A stretch of 64,000 nucleotides of DNA from JACVRW01 sp963765135 (GTDB taxonomy: Bacteria > Actinomycetota > Thermoleophilia > Solirubrobacterales > Thermoleophilaceae): the NCBI GenBank assembly GCA_963765135.1, contig CAVXUX010000004.1:62001-126000 (forward strand). Direction: 5' to 3'. Both the position numbers and the translations under genes were made by a program. Below, piece by piece: positions 16,402 to 24,855 of this stretch (its first letter is position 1; each line of letters opens with the position of its first letter). The notes below the pieces were generated by a model. It was given only the letters and a program-made list of their open reading frames with translations, did no database searches and had not been told where the DNA came from.

Positions 16402-17019
16402 GTGGGCCACTCGCACGGTCTGATCGACGACTCGATCAAGCGCTCGCGCGAGGGCGTGCGCACGGTGCTCCTCGCGCTGGTCGTGCTCGCCCTGACCGCG
16501 GGCGTGCAGGCGGTGGTGCTGGTCGCGTCTGGCAGCGTCGCCCTGCTCGCGGACTTGATTCACAACGTGGGGGACGCGCTGACCGCCGTCCCACTCGGTG
16601 TCGCCTTTGCCCTGCGCAGCCCGCGCGCGGAGCGGTGGGCCGGCCTCGCTGTGGTGGCTGCCATCTTCGTGAGCGCCTGCGTGGCCGGCTACGAGGCGAT
16701 CGATCGGCTGATCTCGCCACGCGACGTCGACGACCTCGGGGCGCTCGCCGCCGCCGGGTTCGTCGGGTTTGCCGGCAACTGGGCGGCTGCGGGGATCCGC
16801 ACCCGTGGCGGCCACCGCCTCGATAGCCCGGCGCTGATCGCCGACGGCGCGCACGCGCGGGCGGACGCCTACGTCAGCCTGGCCGTCGTCGCGAGTGCCG
16901 CCAGTATCGCCGTCGGTCTGGAGGTCGCCGATCCGTTGATCGGCCTGGGCATCACGGTCGTGATCCTGCGCATCACGTGGCAGTCATGGCGCACGATCCG
17001 CGGGCGCCATTCGCACTGA
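16402..17019 (+). CDS. Short cation diffusion facilitator (metal efflux)
   Basis: 205 aa, GTG start. Six hydrophobic helices carry the two CDF metal-site signatures: LADLIHNVGDALTAV in helix 2 and ALIADGAHARADAYVS in helix 5 (HxxxD pairs), plus an N-terminal MGHSHG. It ends right after helix 6 with RGRHSH, so the cytoplasmic C-terminal domain typical of CDF proteins is absent. As last gene of the hydrogenase/nickel operon it probably exports excess Ni2+ (or Co2+/Zn2+), balancing the NicO permease (inference). Confidence 0.85.
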   Translation: MGHSHGLIDDSIKRSREGVRTVLLALVVLALTAGVQAVVLVASGSVALLADLIHNVGDALTAVPLGVAFALRSPRAERWAGLAVVAAIFVSACVAGYEAIDRLISPRDVDDLGALAAAGFVGFAGNWAAAGIRTRGGHRLDSPALIADGAHARADAYVSLAVVASAASIAVGLEVADPLIGLGITVVILRITWQSWRTIRGRHSH

Positions 17020-17034
17020 GTTGTAAACACCGCG

Positions 17035-17040
17035 TATAGA
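17035..17040 (+). promoter_or_regulatory. Leaderless-type -10 hexamer
   Basis: TATAGA ends 8 bases before the ATG at 17049 and no ribosome-binding site lies between, so transcription probably starts at or next to the start codon. Confidence 0.5.
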
Positions 17041-17048
17041 GTGGCGCG

Positions 17049-18320
17049 ATGAGGCTCGCGCTGGCGCTGTGCGCCCTCGCGCTCGCCGCACCGCCCGCGC
17101 TTGCCCAGGCTCCGCTGGCGGGCCCAGACGGCACCAGCCTGAACAAGGTGCTCGTGATCGGCACCGACGGCACGCGCTGGGACCTGCTCGAGAAGGCGAT
17201 GAAGGCGGGCCGCGCGCCCAACCTCGCGCGCCTGCGCCGGGAGGGCTTCGGCCATCCCACGCTGCTCGAGTTCGGCCCGAACACGTTCACGCTCAGCGAG
17301 GTCGGCTGGTCGTCGATCGCGAGCGGGGTCTGGGAGGACAAGCACGGCGTCGACGGCAGCAAGTTCAACATGGACCCCGGCCAGGCGACCAAGAACGGCT
17401 ACCTGGACTTCCTCACCCGGATCGAGAACGGGCGTGCGCGGCTGAGCACGTTCCTCGCGAGCGACTGGGACAACCTCGGCCTGGCCGAGAATGGCGGGCC
17501 GATCTTCGGCTCGGCGATGGACGCCAACTTCGCCGCCCGCGTGCCCGTCGAGACGATCGACGCCTGGAACCGGGGCGACGTGGAAGTGACCGCTGCGTCG
17601 ACCCGCTATCTCCGCCGCGGCAACCCGGATGCCGGCTTCGTCTACCTCGGGCTGGTCGACGAAACGGCCCACCTGGCCGGCTCGGCCACCCCGACCTACG
17701 CGAACGCGATCGCGACCACCGACGCGCGCATCGGCAAGCTGCTGCGCGCGATCCGCTCGCGGGCGAGCTACCCGTTCGAGAGCTGGACGATCCTGGTGGT
17801 CACAGACCACGGCCAGAAGCCGCTGTCCGAGCCGTCGATCATCAGCCACTTCGGCCAGACCGAGCTCGAGCTGACCTCGTTCGTGATCGGGTCCGGCCCG
17901 GGGCTGGGGCGGAACGTCAAGAAGCCGAAGGTCGTCGACATCCTGCCGACCGTGCTGCACCAGCTGGGGCTGCGCGACGCCGGCGAGCTGGAACATCGAC
18001 GGCCGCTCGCTCTAGCCGCGCCGAGCCGCCCTCGTCGGCCTCGGCGCAGCGTGCGCGGCGGGCGGCTGGTCGCGAAGCTGAGCCTGGGCAGCCGGCCGAA
18101 AGTGCGCCGCATCGACTTCCACCTTCCGGCCCGCGCACGGGGCGCGGCCACAGTGCGGGTCAACGGAGCCTCCGTCGAGGCCGTGACCGAGGGGAAGACC
18201 GTGCACGTGGCCCTGCGGGGGAGGCTCCACACCGTCTCGCTCGCGGTCGGGACGGGCAAGACCGGCGGCTCGCTCGTCGTAACCATGCGGAACGGGAAGC
18301 TCGCGATCCCGGTCTCCTAG
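17049..18320 (+). CDS. Secreted alkaline-phosphatase-superfamily phosphodiesterase/nucleotide pyrophosphatase
   Basis: 423 aa as read. Residues 1-20 form a signal peptide (MRLALALCALALAAPPALAQ). The catalytic domain shows VLVIGTDGTRWDLL (first metal Asp), TLSEVGWSSIASG (Thr/Ser nucleophile region), GLVDETAHLAG and VVTDHGQKPL, as in type I phosphodiesterases. The expected C-terminal WNIDGRSL of the family is present only in the +1 frame near 17,985-18,013, so one or more indels probably scramble residues about 315-335. Downstream, VRGGRLVAKLSLGSRPKVRR onwards is again convincing protein. Its stop shares CTAG with the convergent gene. Confidence 0.8.
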   Translation: MRLALALCALALAAPPALAQAPLAGPDGTSLNKVLVIGTDGTRWDLLEKAMKAGRAPNLARLRREGFGHPTLLEFGPNTFTLSEVGWSSIASGVWEDKHGVDGSKFNMDPGQATKNGYLDFLTRIENGRARLSTFLASDWDNLGLAENGGPIFGSAMDANFAARVPVETIDAWNRGDVEVTAASTRYLRRGNPDAGFVYLGLVDETAHLAGSATPTYANAIATTDARIGKLLRAIRSRASYPFESWTILVVTDHGQKPLSEPSIISHFGQTELELTSFVIGSGPGLGRNVKKPKVVDILPTVLHQLGLRDAGELEHRRPLALAAPSRPRRPRRSVRGGRLVAKLSLGSRPKVRRIDFHLPARARGAATVRVNGASVEAVTEGKTVHVALRGRLHTVSLAVGTGKTGGSLVVTMRNGKLAIPVS

Positions 18321-18703
18321 GCGGGGTCGAAGACAGCGGTGAGCACCCCACCGGGAGCGAGCCACTTCTCAGCCAGCTGCCGGGCACGGTTGGGTTCGCG
18401 GTGGAACAGGCCCACGCGGACGGCGAAGATCTTGTCGAAGCGGCGATCGCCGAGGTCAAGCTCCTCGAGGCTCGCGACGACGAAGTCCGCCGTCCCGGCG
18501 TCGACGTAGGCCGCGTTGCGGCGAGCGGCTGCCTCGATCATCTTGGCCGAGCGGTCAACCCCCGTGAGGTGCCCCTCGGCGAGGCGCTCGCAGACGAACG
18601 TCGCCGCGACGCCGTGGCCACACCCGATCTCCAAGACGCGGTCGTTGGGCTGGATGTCGAGCCCGTCGACCACGGCCCTGAGGCGATTGCTCATAGGCAG
18701 CAT
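18317..18703 (-). CDS. Class I SAM-dependent methyltransferase
   Basis: 128 aa. VLEIGCGHGVAATFVCERL is the SAM-binding glycine motif I, followed by LTGVDRSAKMIEAA (acidic motif) and a post-motif strand KIFAVRVGLFH. It is shorter than usual and ends soon after LAPGGVLTAVF, as in compact methyltransferases; the substrate is unknown. ATG at 18703 or 18694 are both possible. It diverges from dnaE2 with about 30 bases between starts, so the SOS box there may affect it too. The last bases share CTAG with the convergent phosphodiesterase gene. Confidence 0.75.
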   Translation of the reverse strand: MLPMSNRLRAVVDGLDIQPNDRVLEIGCGHGVAATFVCERLAEGHLTGVDRSAKMIEAAARRNAAYVDAGTADFVVASLEELDLGDRRFDKIFAVRVGLFHREPNRARQLAEKWLAPGGVLTAVFDPA

Positions 18704-18720
18704 CGTGGCACTCGGGTGTG

Positions 18721-18734
18721 CGAACATACGTTCG
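18721..18734. promoter_or_regulatory. LexA (SOS) box at the dnaE2 start
   Basis: CGAACATACGTTCG is a perfect match to the Gram-positive/actinobacterial SOS box CGAAC-N4-GTTCG. Its last base is the first base of the dnaE2 GTG, an ideal position for repression by LexA. Confidence 0.85.
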
Positions 18735-21700
18735 TGCCCTACGCCGAGCTGCACTGCCACTCCGCCTACTCGTTCCTGGATGGCGCCTCGCACCCGGTGG
18801 AGCTGGCCGCCGCGGCGGCGGAGCAGGGTCATGAGTCGCTGGCGCTGACCGATCACGACGGGCTGCACGGCGCCATGGAGATGGCCCAGGCGCTGAAGCC
18901 GCTCGGGGTGCGGCCGATCACCGGGGCCGAGCTGACCCTCGACGACGGTCATCACCTCACGCTGCTGTGCCAGTCGCGCGCCGGCTACACCAACCTCTGC
19001 CGCCTGATCACGGCCGCCCACTGGCCCACGCGGCGCTGGGCGCGCGAAGGGTGGTCGGAGCCGGTCGCGCAGGTCATGGACGGGCGCCGGCCCGCGCAGG
19101 ACCCGCTCGACACCGACCCGAGCGTCACGCTGGCGGACGTCGAGCGTCACGCCGAGGGGCTCGTCTGCCTGTCCGGCTGCGCCCGCGACGGAGCCGTGGC
19201 CGCTCGCATCGAGCGGGCCGAGTACCCGGAGGCCGCGGCGGTCGCTCGCCGCCTGCTGGCCGCCTTCGGCCCCGACCGCTTTCGCATCGAGCTGCAGCGC
19301 CCCTACTGGCGCCACGACCGCCGCCGCAACAAGCTGCTCGCCGAGCTGGCCGAGCGCCTGGGGGTGCCCTGCGTCGCCACCGGCAACGTGCACGTGCACA
19401 CGCGCGAGCGCACCCCGCTCCAGGACGCCATGGTCGCGGTTCGGCTGGGCGCCACGCTCGACGAGACCGAGCCCCGGCGCCGTGGCAACTCCTCCCACGT
19501 GCTGACCCCGCCCGAGCGGATGGCCGAGCGCTTCCGCGAGCACCCCGAGGCGGTTGCCGAGAGCGGGCGGCTGGCGGAGCGCCTGACCTTCGACCTGACC
19601 GAGGACCTCGGCTACCGCTACCCCGGGTCGGAGGACCCCGACGCCGACCGCAAGCTCGCGGAGCTGTGCGCGGCGAAGCTCGAGGAGCGCTACCCGCGCG
19701 GCGGCGAAGCCCCGGCCCGGCTCGAGGAGGAGCTGCGCGTGATCCGCCACCTGCGCCTGTCCGGCTTCTTCCTGCTGCACCGCGACATGCTCGAGCTGGC
19801 GCGCGAGGTGGCCGTCGAGGTGCGCGGGCCGGAGTCCACGCGCCGGCTGCTGCCGCCCGGCCGCGGCCGCGGCTCGAGCGTGTCCTCGATCGTCTGCTAC
19901 CTCACCGGCCTCTCGCACATCGACCCGATCCGAAACGAGCTCTGCCTCGGGCGCTTCCTCAACGAGGAGCTGACCGCGCTCCCGGACATCGACCTCGACT
20001 TCCCGCGCGACATCCGCGACGTGCTGATCCCGCGCGTGCACGACCGCTACGGGCGCGATCGCTGCGCGCTCGTGGCCGCGTTCTCGACGTTCATGGTGAA
20101 GAGCGCCGTGCGCGACTTCGCCAAGGCGCTCGGCCTGCCGCCGGGGGAGATCGAGCGCCTGGCGCGGGCGGTCGACCCCTGGAAGGAGCGCAACGACATC
20201 GAGGGCGACGTGCCCGAGCCGGCGCGGCGCTCGCCGCGCTGGGACGCGCTCGTGAAGCTCGCCCGCGACGCCTGGGGGCTGCCGCGCCACCAGTCGCAGC
20301 ACCCCGGCGGGATGGTGATCTCGACCCAGCCGCTGATCGACCTCTGCCCGGTGCAGCCGGCCTCGATGGAGGGGCGCCAGATGGTGCAGTGGGACAAGGA
20401 CTCCTGCGGCGACGCCGGCTTCCTCAAGATCGACCTGCTGGGCCTCGGCATGCTCTCGGCGGTCGAGCGCTGCGTCGACGAGATCGCGCGCGTGCGCGGC
20501 GAGCGCATCGACCTGTCGCGCATCCCCTACGACGACAAGGAGGTCTACGCCCGCGTCCAGGAGGCGGAGACGATGGGGGTCTTCCAGATCGAGTCGCGCG
20601 CCCAGATGCAGATGCTCAAGCGCACGCGCCCCGAGAACCTCGACGACCTGACCGTGCAGGTGGCGCTGGTGCGGCCCGGGCCGATCCAGGGCGGCGCCGT
20701 GCACCCCTACATCGAGCGGCGCAAGGCGCTGCGGGCGAACCCCGACTACGAGATCCCCTACGAGCACCCGTCGCTCGAGCCGGTGCTGCGCGACACGCTC
20801 GGCGCGATCGTCTTCCAGGACCAGGTGCTCGAGGTGGCCACGGCCTTCGCCGGCTTCCGCGCGGGGGAGGCCGAGGGGCTGCGCCGCGCGATGAGCCGCA
20901 AGCGCTCGGAGGCCGCGATCCGCGCCTACGAGGAGAAGTTCGTGGCCGGGGCGATCGAGCGCGGCGCCGCTCGCGAGACCGCCGAGCGGGTCTGGAGCCA
21001 GATCGTCGGCTTCTCGGGCTTCGGCTTCCCCAAGGCGCACTCGGCCGCCTTCGGGCTGCTCGCCTACCAGTCGACCTGGCTGCGCGTGCACTACCACCCC
21101 GAGTTCCTCTGCTCGCTGCTGAACGAGCAGCCGATGGGCTTCTACCCGCCCGACTCGCTGGTGCACGAGGCGCAGCGCGTGGGGGTGGAGGTGCTGCCGC
21201 CCTGCGTGGCGGCGAGCGCCGCCGCCTGCCGCGTGGAGGATGCCGCAGTGCGGATGGGGCTCGGCTACGTCAACGGGGTCAAGGAGCACGAGATCCGCGC
21301 GCTGGCGGCCGAGCGCGACGAAGGCGGCCCCTGGCGCTCGCTCGGCGACCTGGCCGCGCGCTCGGGCGCCTCGGCGGAGACGCTCGGCAAGCTGGCCTGG
21401 GCGGGCGCCTGCGACGCGCTCGCCGAGGGGCCCGTCGCGGGACGCCGCCGCCAGGCGCTCTGGCAGCTGGGCGTGGCCGTGCCGGGTGTGCCGGTGGCCG
21501 AGGGCACCCAGCTGGCGCTGCCGCTCGAGCCGCACGCGGGGCCGGAGCTGCGCGCGCTGTCGGCGTGGGAGCGGATGCTGGCCGACTACGGCTCGACGGG
21601 CGTGACCCTGCGCGAGCACCCCTTGCAGCTGATGCGCCCGGGGCTGCCCGCCGACCTCTCAACGAGCGCGCAGCTCGAGCGCGCCCGCGACGGCCGGCGC

Positions 21701-22063
21701 GTGCGCGTGGCGGGGCTCGTCATCGCGCGCCAGCGCCCCGCGACCGCCAAGGGCATCACGTTCATGCTGCTCGAGGACGAGCTCGGCACGATCAACCTGA
21801 TCGTGCCGCTGGCGGTCCAGGAGCGCTTCCGGCTGGCCGTGCGCGCGGAGCCGCTCGTGCTGGCGACCGGCCGGCTGGAGCGCCGCGACGGAACGACCAA
21901 CGTGCTCGTCGACCAGGTCGAACGGCTGGAGCGACCCGACCTGCCGCGGGCGAAGGTCACGCACATCGAGCCGCGCCGCGCCTGGAGCACCGAGGAGCAG
22001 GAGGAGGCCGACCTGCGCGCCGTGGCTCCGGCCGGGCACAGCTTCGGCAGGCGCGGGCGATAG
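18734..22063 (+). CDS. dnaE2: Error-prone DNA polymerase III alpha subunit DnaE2
   Basis: 1109 aa from GTG at 18734. It starts MPYAELHCHSAYSFLDGAS, the PHP-domain opening typical of DnaE2, then the polymerase palm with PDIDLDFPRDIR (catalytic Asp pair) and AFSTFMVKSAVRDFAKALG, a helix-hairpin-helix region and a C-terminal OB fold (RVRVAGLVIARQRPATAKG). Replicative DnaE1 is usually longer, with tau-binding regions. DnaE2 acts in SOS mutagenesis with ImuA/ImuB; neither is in this window. The LexA box at its start supports damage induction. The ORF is intact. Confidence 0.92.
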   Translation: MPYAELHCHSAYSFLDGASHPVELAAAAAEQGHESLALTDHDGLHGAMEMAQALKPLGVRPITGAELTLDDGHHLTLLCQSRAGYTNLCRLITAAHWPTRRWAREGWSEPVAQVMDGRRPAQDPLDTDPSVTLADVERHAEGLVCLSGCARDGAVAARIERAEYPEAAAVARRLLAAFGPDRFRIELQRPYWRHDRRRNKLLAELAERLGVPCVATGNVHVHTRERTPLQDAMVAVRLGATLDETEPRRRGNSSHVLTPPERMAERFREHPEAVAESGRLAERLTFDLTEDLGYRYPGSEDPDADRKLAELCAAKLEERYPRGGEAPARLEEELRVIRHLRLSGFFLLHRDMLELAREVAVEVRGPESTRRLLPPGRGRGSSVSSIVCYLTGLSHIDPIRNELCLGRFLNEELTALPDIDLDFPRDIRDVLIPRVHDRYGRDRCALVAAFSTFMVKSAVRDFAKALGLPPGEIERLARAVDPWKERNDIEGDVPEPARRSPRWDALVKLARDAWGLPRHQSQHPGGMVISTQPLIDLCPVQPASMEGRQMVQWDKDSCGDAGFLKIDLLGLGMLSAVERCVDEIARVRGERIDLSRIPYDDKEVYARVQEAETMGVFQIESRAQMQMLKRTRPENLDDLTVQVALVRPGPIQGGAVHPYIERRKALRANPDYEIPYEHPSLEPVLRDTLGAIVFQDQVLEVATAFAGFRAGEAEGLRRAMSRKRSEAAIRAYEEKFVAGAIERGAARETAERVWSQIVGFSGFGFPKAHSAAFGLLAYQSTWLRVHYHPEFLCSLLNEQPMGFYPPDSLVHEAQRVGVEVLPPCVAASAAACRVEDAAVRMGLGYVNGVKEHEIRALAAERDEGGPWRSLGDLAARSGASAETLGKLAWAGACDALAEGPVAGRRRQALWQLGVAVPGVPVAEGTQLALPLEPHAGPELRALSAWERMLADYGSTGVTLREHPLQLMRPGLPADLSTSAQLERARDGRRVRVAGLVIARQRPATAKGITFMLLEDELGTINLIVPLAVQERFRLAVRAEPLVLATGRLERRDGTTNVLVDQVERLERPDLPRAKVTHIEPRRAWSTEEQEEADLRAVAPAGHSFGRRGR

Positions 22064-22066
22064 GGT
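22061..22066 (+). promoter_or_regulatory. Leaderless-type -10 hexamer
   Basis: TAGGGT ends exactly 6 bases before the ATG at 22073, with no ribosome-binding site between. Confidence 0.45.
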
Positions 22067-22072
22067 CGCGCC

Positions 22073-22948
22073 ATGGGACTCGCCTTCCTGCTCGCCGCCG
22101 TCGCTGCCGCCCTGCCGAGCCAGTACACGATCCCCGGGGACGACGTCTTCCCCGAGGGGGTCACGCTGCGGCCGGGCACCGACCAGTTCTTCGTCTCCTC
22201 GACGGGGACCGGGACGATCTACCGCGGCACGCTCGACAAGCCGCGCCTGAAGGTCTTCCTCGAGCCCGGCAAGAACGGGCGAGTGGTCGCCAACGGGCTG
22301 CGAGCCGGCCGCGAGCACCTGGTGGTCGCGGGCAGCGTGACCGGGCTGGTCTTCGTCTACGACTACAACGGCCGGCTCGTGCGGCGCTTCGCGACCGGCT
22401 CGGGCGGGCTGATCAACGACGTCGCGCTCGCCCCGAACGGCGACGCCTACGTCACGGACTCGAGGCGCGGCCTGCTGTTCCGGCTCCCGGCCAAGGCGCT
22501 CTCCAAGCGCAGCTCCGCGACCAAGCACCTCGACCCGTTCGTGCGCCTGTCCAACACGCCCGTTGGTCAGTACTCGAACGGCGTAGTCACGGCCGGCGAC
22601 CGCTACGCGCTCGTCGTGGGCACCGCCAGCGGCGTGCTCGTGCGCGTGGACTTGAAGACCAAGCGCGTGAAGGCGGTCAAGGACCTCGTCCTGCCCGCCG
22701 GGGACGGGATGGCCCGCACGGGGCACACGCTCTACGCGGTCAACCTGGCCTCGAAGGTGACGCAGGTGAAGCTGTCGCGCGACTGGCTCAGCGGCACGAT
22801 CGTCCGCGACATCACCAGCCCGAGCTTCCACTTCCCGACGACGGTGCAGATCGCGGGCGGCCGCCTGCTGGTCGTGAACTCTCAGTTCGACAACCGCGGC
22901 AAGACGCCGGACCTGCCGTTCACGGTGTCGGCGGTTCGTCGTCCTTAG
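22073..22948 (+). CDS. Secreted SMP-30/gluconolactonase-like beta-propeller protein
   Basis: 291 aa. A short signal-like N-terminus (MGLAFLLAAVAAALPS) precedes repeated blade motifs: DVFPEGVTLRPGTDQFFVSS, GLINDVALAPNGDAYVTDS and NGVVTAGDRYALVVGTASG. GLINDVALAPNG is characteristic of SMP-30/strictosidine-synthase-like propellers, which often bind Ca2+ and hydrolyse lactones, but no substrate can be assigned. Located just after dnaE2. Its 3' end overlaps the convergent M48 peptidase gene by 29 bases. Confidence 0.8.
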   Translation: MGLAFLLAAVAAALPSQYTIPGDDVFPEGVTLRPGTDQFFVSSTGTGTIYRGTLDKPRLKVFLEPGKNGRVVANGLRAGREHLVVAGSVTGLVFVYDYNGRLVRRFATGSGGLINDVALAPNGDAYVTDSRRGLLFRLPAKALSKRSSATKHLDPFVRLSNTPVGQYSNGVVTAGDRYALVVGTASGVLVRVDLKTKRVKAVKDLVLPAGDGMARTGHTLYAVNLASKVTQVKLSRDWLSGTIVRDITSPSFHFPTTVQIAGGRLLVVNSQFDNRGKTPDLPFTVSAVRRP

Positions 22949-23918
22949 TGCGCTTGAGCCAGTCGCCGAGCTGCTGGCCGACCTCCGAGATCGACGAGCC
23001 GGCGGACTGGAACGCTCCTGAGATGCGGTCCGCGTAGAAGACGCTGGTGGCGTCCGCCTCCTCGCGAGCCGAGGGCTCCTCGCCGGTGCGCAGGTAGTCC
23101 CCGCGGACCATCCGGTCGTAGTCGCCCTCGCGCACCCAGTCGAGCAGCAGCCGGACGCGCCGCACCGGCATCGGGTGGGTCACCTGCAGCTGCTGGAGCG
23201 TGCGCGTCAGTCGCTCGAGCCCGCTGCCGCTGTCCGAGTACTCCATGCCCTGGGCGATGAACGCGTCGAGGTTGAGCTCCTCGGCGGCCTCGCCGGCGGC
23301 GAGCACCATCAGCGCGCGGCAGACCGCCTGCGGGTCACGGGTCACCAGCGCCGCGGCCCGGTCGCAGGACAGCTCGGCGGCCCGCGACCACTCCAGCAGC
23401 GCGAGCTGGATCGCGAGCAGTGGCAGCCCGGCGAGGATCGGCAGCCGCACCGCGCCGCCGAGGCGCAGCAGGATCAGCAGGGCCGTCCGGTACATCACGT
23501 GGTCGGAGTGGATGTGGGCGGCCTCGTGGGCCAGCACCACCCGGCGGCCTTCCTCGTCGAGTATGCGGACCAGCTCCGAGTTGAGCAGCACGATCGGCTT
23601 GCCGGAGCCGATCGTGAACGCGTTGGCGAACGGGTACTGGGTCAGGTACAGGTCCGGCACCGGCTCCATGTCGAGCGTGTTGAAGACCTGCCGGTGCAGC
23701 ACCCAGATCGCGGGCAGCTGCTCCTGGCCGAGCTTGACCGCGGACCCGAGCGAGGCGGCCCGCAGCGCCCGCTCGTAGCCGAGCGCGATCAGCCTGCGCA
23801 CGACCTCGTCGAGGTACGGCACCTTCGCCAGGGCCGCCGTCGCGGCACGGTCGGCCGGGTGCTGATACGCGCGGGACGAGATCCGGTCGAGCTTCCAGGC
23901 GACTTCCGGAACGGTCAC
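22920..23918 (-). CDS. M48-family zinc metallopeptidase
   Basis: 332 aa. LAHEAAHIHSDHVMYR contains the HExxH-type zinc site (HEAAH), with a downstream Glu region (EWSRAAELSCDRAA) giving the third ligand. Two hydrophobic stretches (TALLILLRLGGAVRLPILAG, LPLLAIQLALLEW) follow the zinc helix, as in HtpX/Ste24-like membrane proteases. An upstream PYLDEVVRRL region and DLYLTQYPFANAFTIGSGKP also fit the family. It probably takes part in membrane protein quality control. Start at 23918 gives MTVPEVAWKLDR. Confidence 0.88.
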   Translation of the reverse strand: MTVPEVAWKLDRISSRAYQHPADRAATAALAKVPYLDEVVRRLIALGYERALRAASLGSAVKLGQEQLPAIWVLHRQVFNTLDMEPVPDLYLTQYPFANAFTIGSGKPIVLLNSELVRILDEEGRRVVLAHEAAHIHSDHVMYRTALLILLRLGGAVRLPILAGLPLLAIQLALLEWSRAAELSCDRAAALVTRDPQAVCRALMVLAAGEAAEELNLDAFIAQGMEYSDSGSGLERLTRTLQQLQVTHPMPVRRVRLLLDWVREGDYDRMVRGDYLRTGEEPSAREEADATSVFYADRISGAFQSAGSSISEVGQQLGDWLKRTKDDEPPTP

Positions 23919-23931
23919 GGGGTCACCTTAG

Positions 23932-23937
23932 TACGGT
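23932..23937 (+). promoter_or_regulatory. Leaderless-type -10 hexamer
   Basis: TACGGT ends 6 bases before the GTG at 23944; no ribosome-binding site between. Confidence 0.4.
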
Positions 23938-23943
23938 CCTGAC

Positions 23944-24855
23944 GTGGCCGGGAAGATCCGCGTGGGCACGTCGAGCTGGGCCGACCCGGGCTTCGTCAAG
24001 GAGTGGTACCCGCCCAAGATGACCGCCCGCGAGCGGCTGCCGTGGTACGCCGAGCGGTTCGAGTACGTGGAGCTGAACTCGAGCTTCTACGCAGTGCCCG
24101 ATCGCACCACGGTCCACAAATGGGTCGAGGAGACCCCCGACGGCTTCGTGTTCGACGTCAAGGCGCACCGGCTGCTGTCGCGCCACTCGGCGCAGCTGGA
24201 GTCGCTGCCGCCCGAGCTGCGCGACGGCGCGCAAACGACCGGGCGCGGGCGGGTGACGCTCACGCCCGAGCTCGAGACCGCGCTGGCGCAGCGCCTCGTG
24301 GAGGAGACGGCGCCGCTGGCGGAGGCGGGCAAGCTGGGCGCGTACCTGGTGCAGCTGACGCCGGCGTTCAGCCCGGGGCGGCATTCGCTCGACGAGCTGG
24401 ACGGCCTGATGGCGGCGCTGAAGCCCCACCGCGTCGCGGTCGAGCTGCGCAACCGCAACTGGGTGCTCGACAAGCGGCGCGAGCAGACGCTGGCCTGGTT
24501 CTCGGAGCACGAGGTGGCGTTCGTGTGCGTCGACGCGCCCCGCGACGAGCACTTCTCGATCATGCCCTCGGACCTCGACGCGGTCACCGCCGACTCGCTG
24601 GCGTTCCTGCGCCTGCACGGCCGCAACACCGACGGCTACCTGAAGGGGAAGTCGGTGGCCGAGCGCTTCGGCTGGCGCTACGAGGACGACGAGCTCGAGG
24701 AGGTCGCCGGCCGCGCGCACGCGATGGCGGAGCAGGCGGGGGAGGTGCACGTGGCGTTCAACAACAACCGCGGCGACGATGCGCCGACCGCCGCGCAGCG
24801 ATTTCGGGCGCTGCTCGGGCAGGCGCCGGCAGGGGAGGAGCAACTGCGGCTCTAG
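23944..24855 (+). CDS. DUF72 family TIM-barrel protein
   Basis: 303 aa, GTG start. IRVGTSSWADPGFVKEWYPP, the characteristic DUF72 opening, is followed by FEYVELNSSFYAVP, DGFVFDVKAHRLLS, HRVAVELRNRNWV and a C-terminal HVAFNNNRGDDAP. It has the family's usual length. The fold is a TIM barrel and the biochemical function is not established. The stop shares CTAG with the convergent RsbW-like gene. Confidence 0.9.
   Translation: MAGKIRVGTSSWADPGFVKEWYPPKMTARERLPWYAERFEYVELNSSFYAVPDRTTVHKWVEETPDGFVFDVKAHRLLSRHSAQLESLPPELRDGAQTTGRGRVTLTPELETALAQRLVEETAPLAEAGKLGAYLVQLTPAFSPGRHSLDELDGLMAALKPHRVAVELRNRNWVLDKRREQTLAWFSEHEVAFVCVDAPRDEHFSIMPSDLDAVTADSLAFLRLHGRNTDGYLKGKSVAERFGWRYEDDELEEVAGRAHAMAEQAGEVHVAFNNNRGDDAPTAAQRFRALLGQAPAGEEQLRL

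Noticed and set aside
18317..21619. 1100-codon open frame on the minus strand opposite dnaE2
   Set aside because: Antisense shadow of dnaE2 caused by high GC3; low-complexity Arg/Ala/Gly/His sequence with no motifs. Only its first ~130 codons (the methyltransferase) are real.
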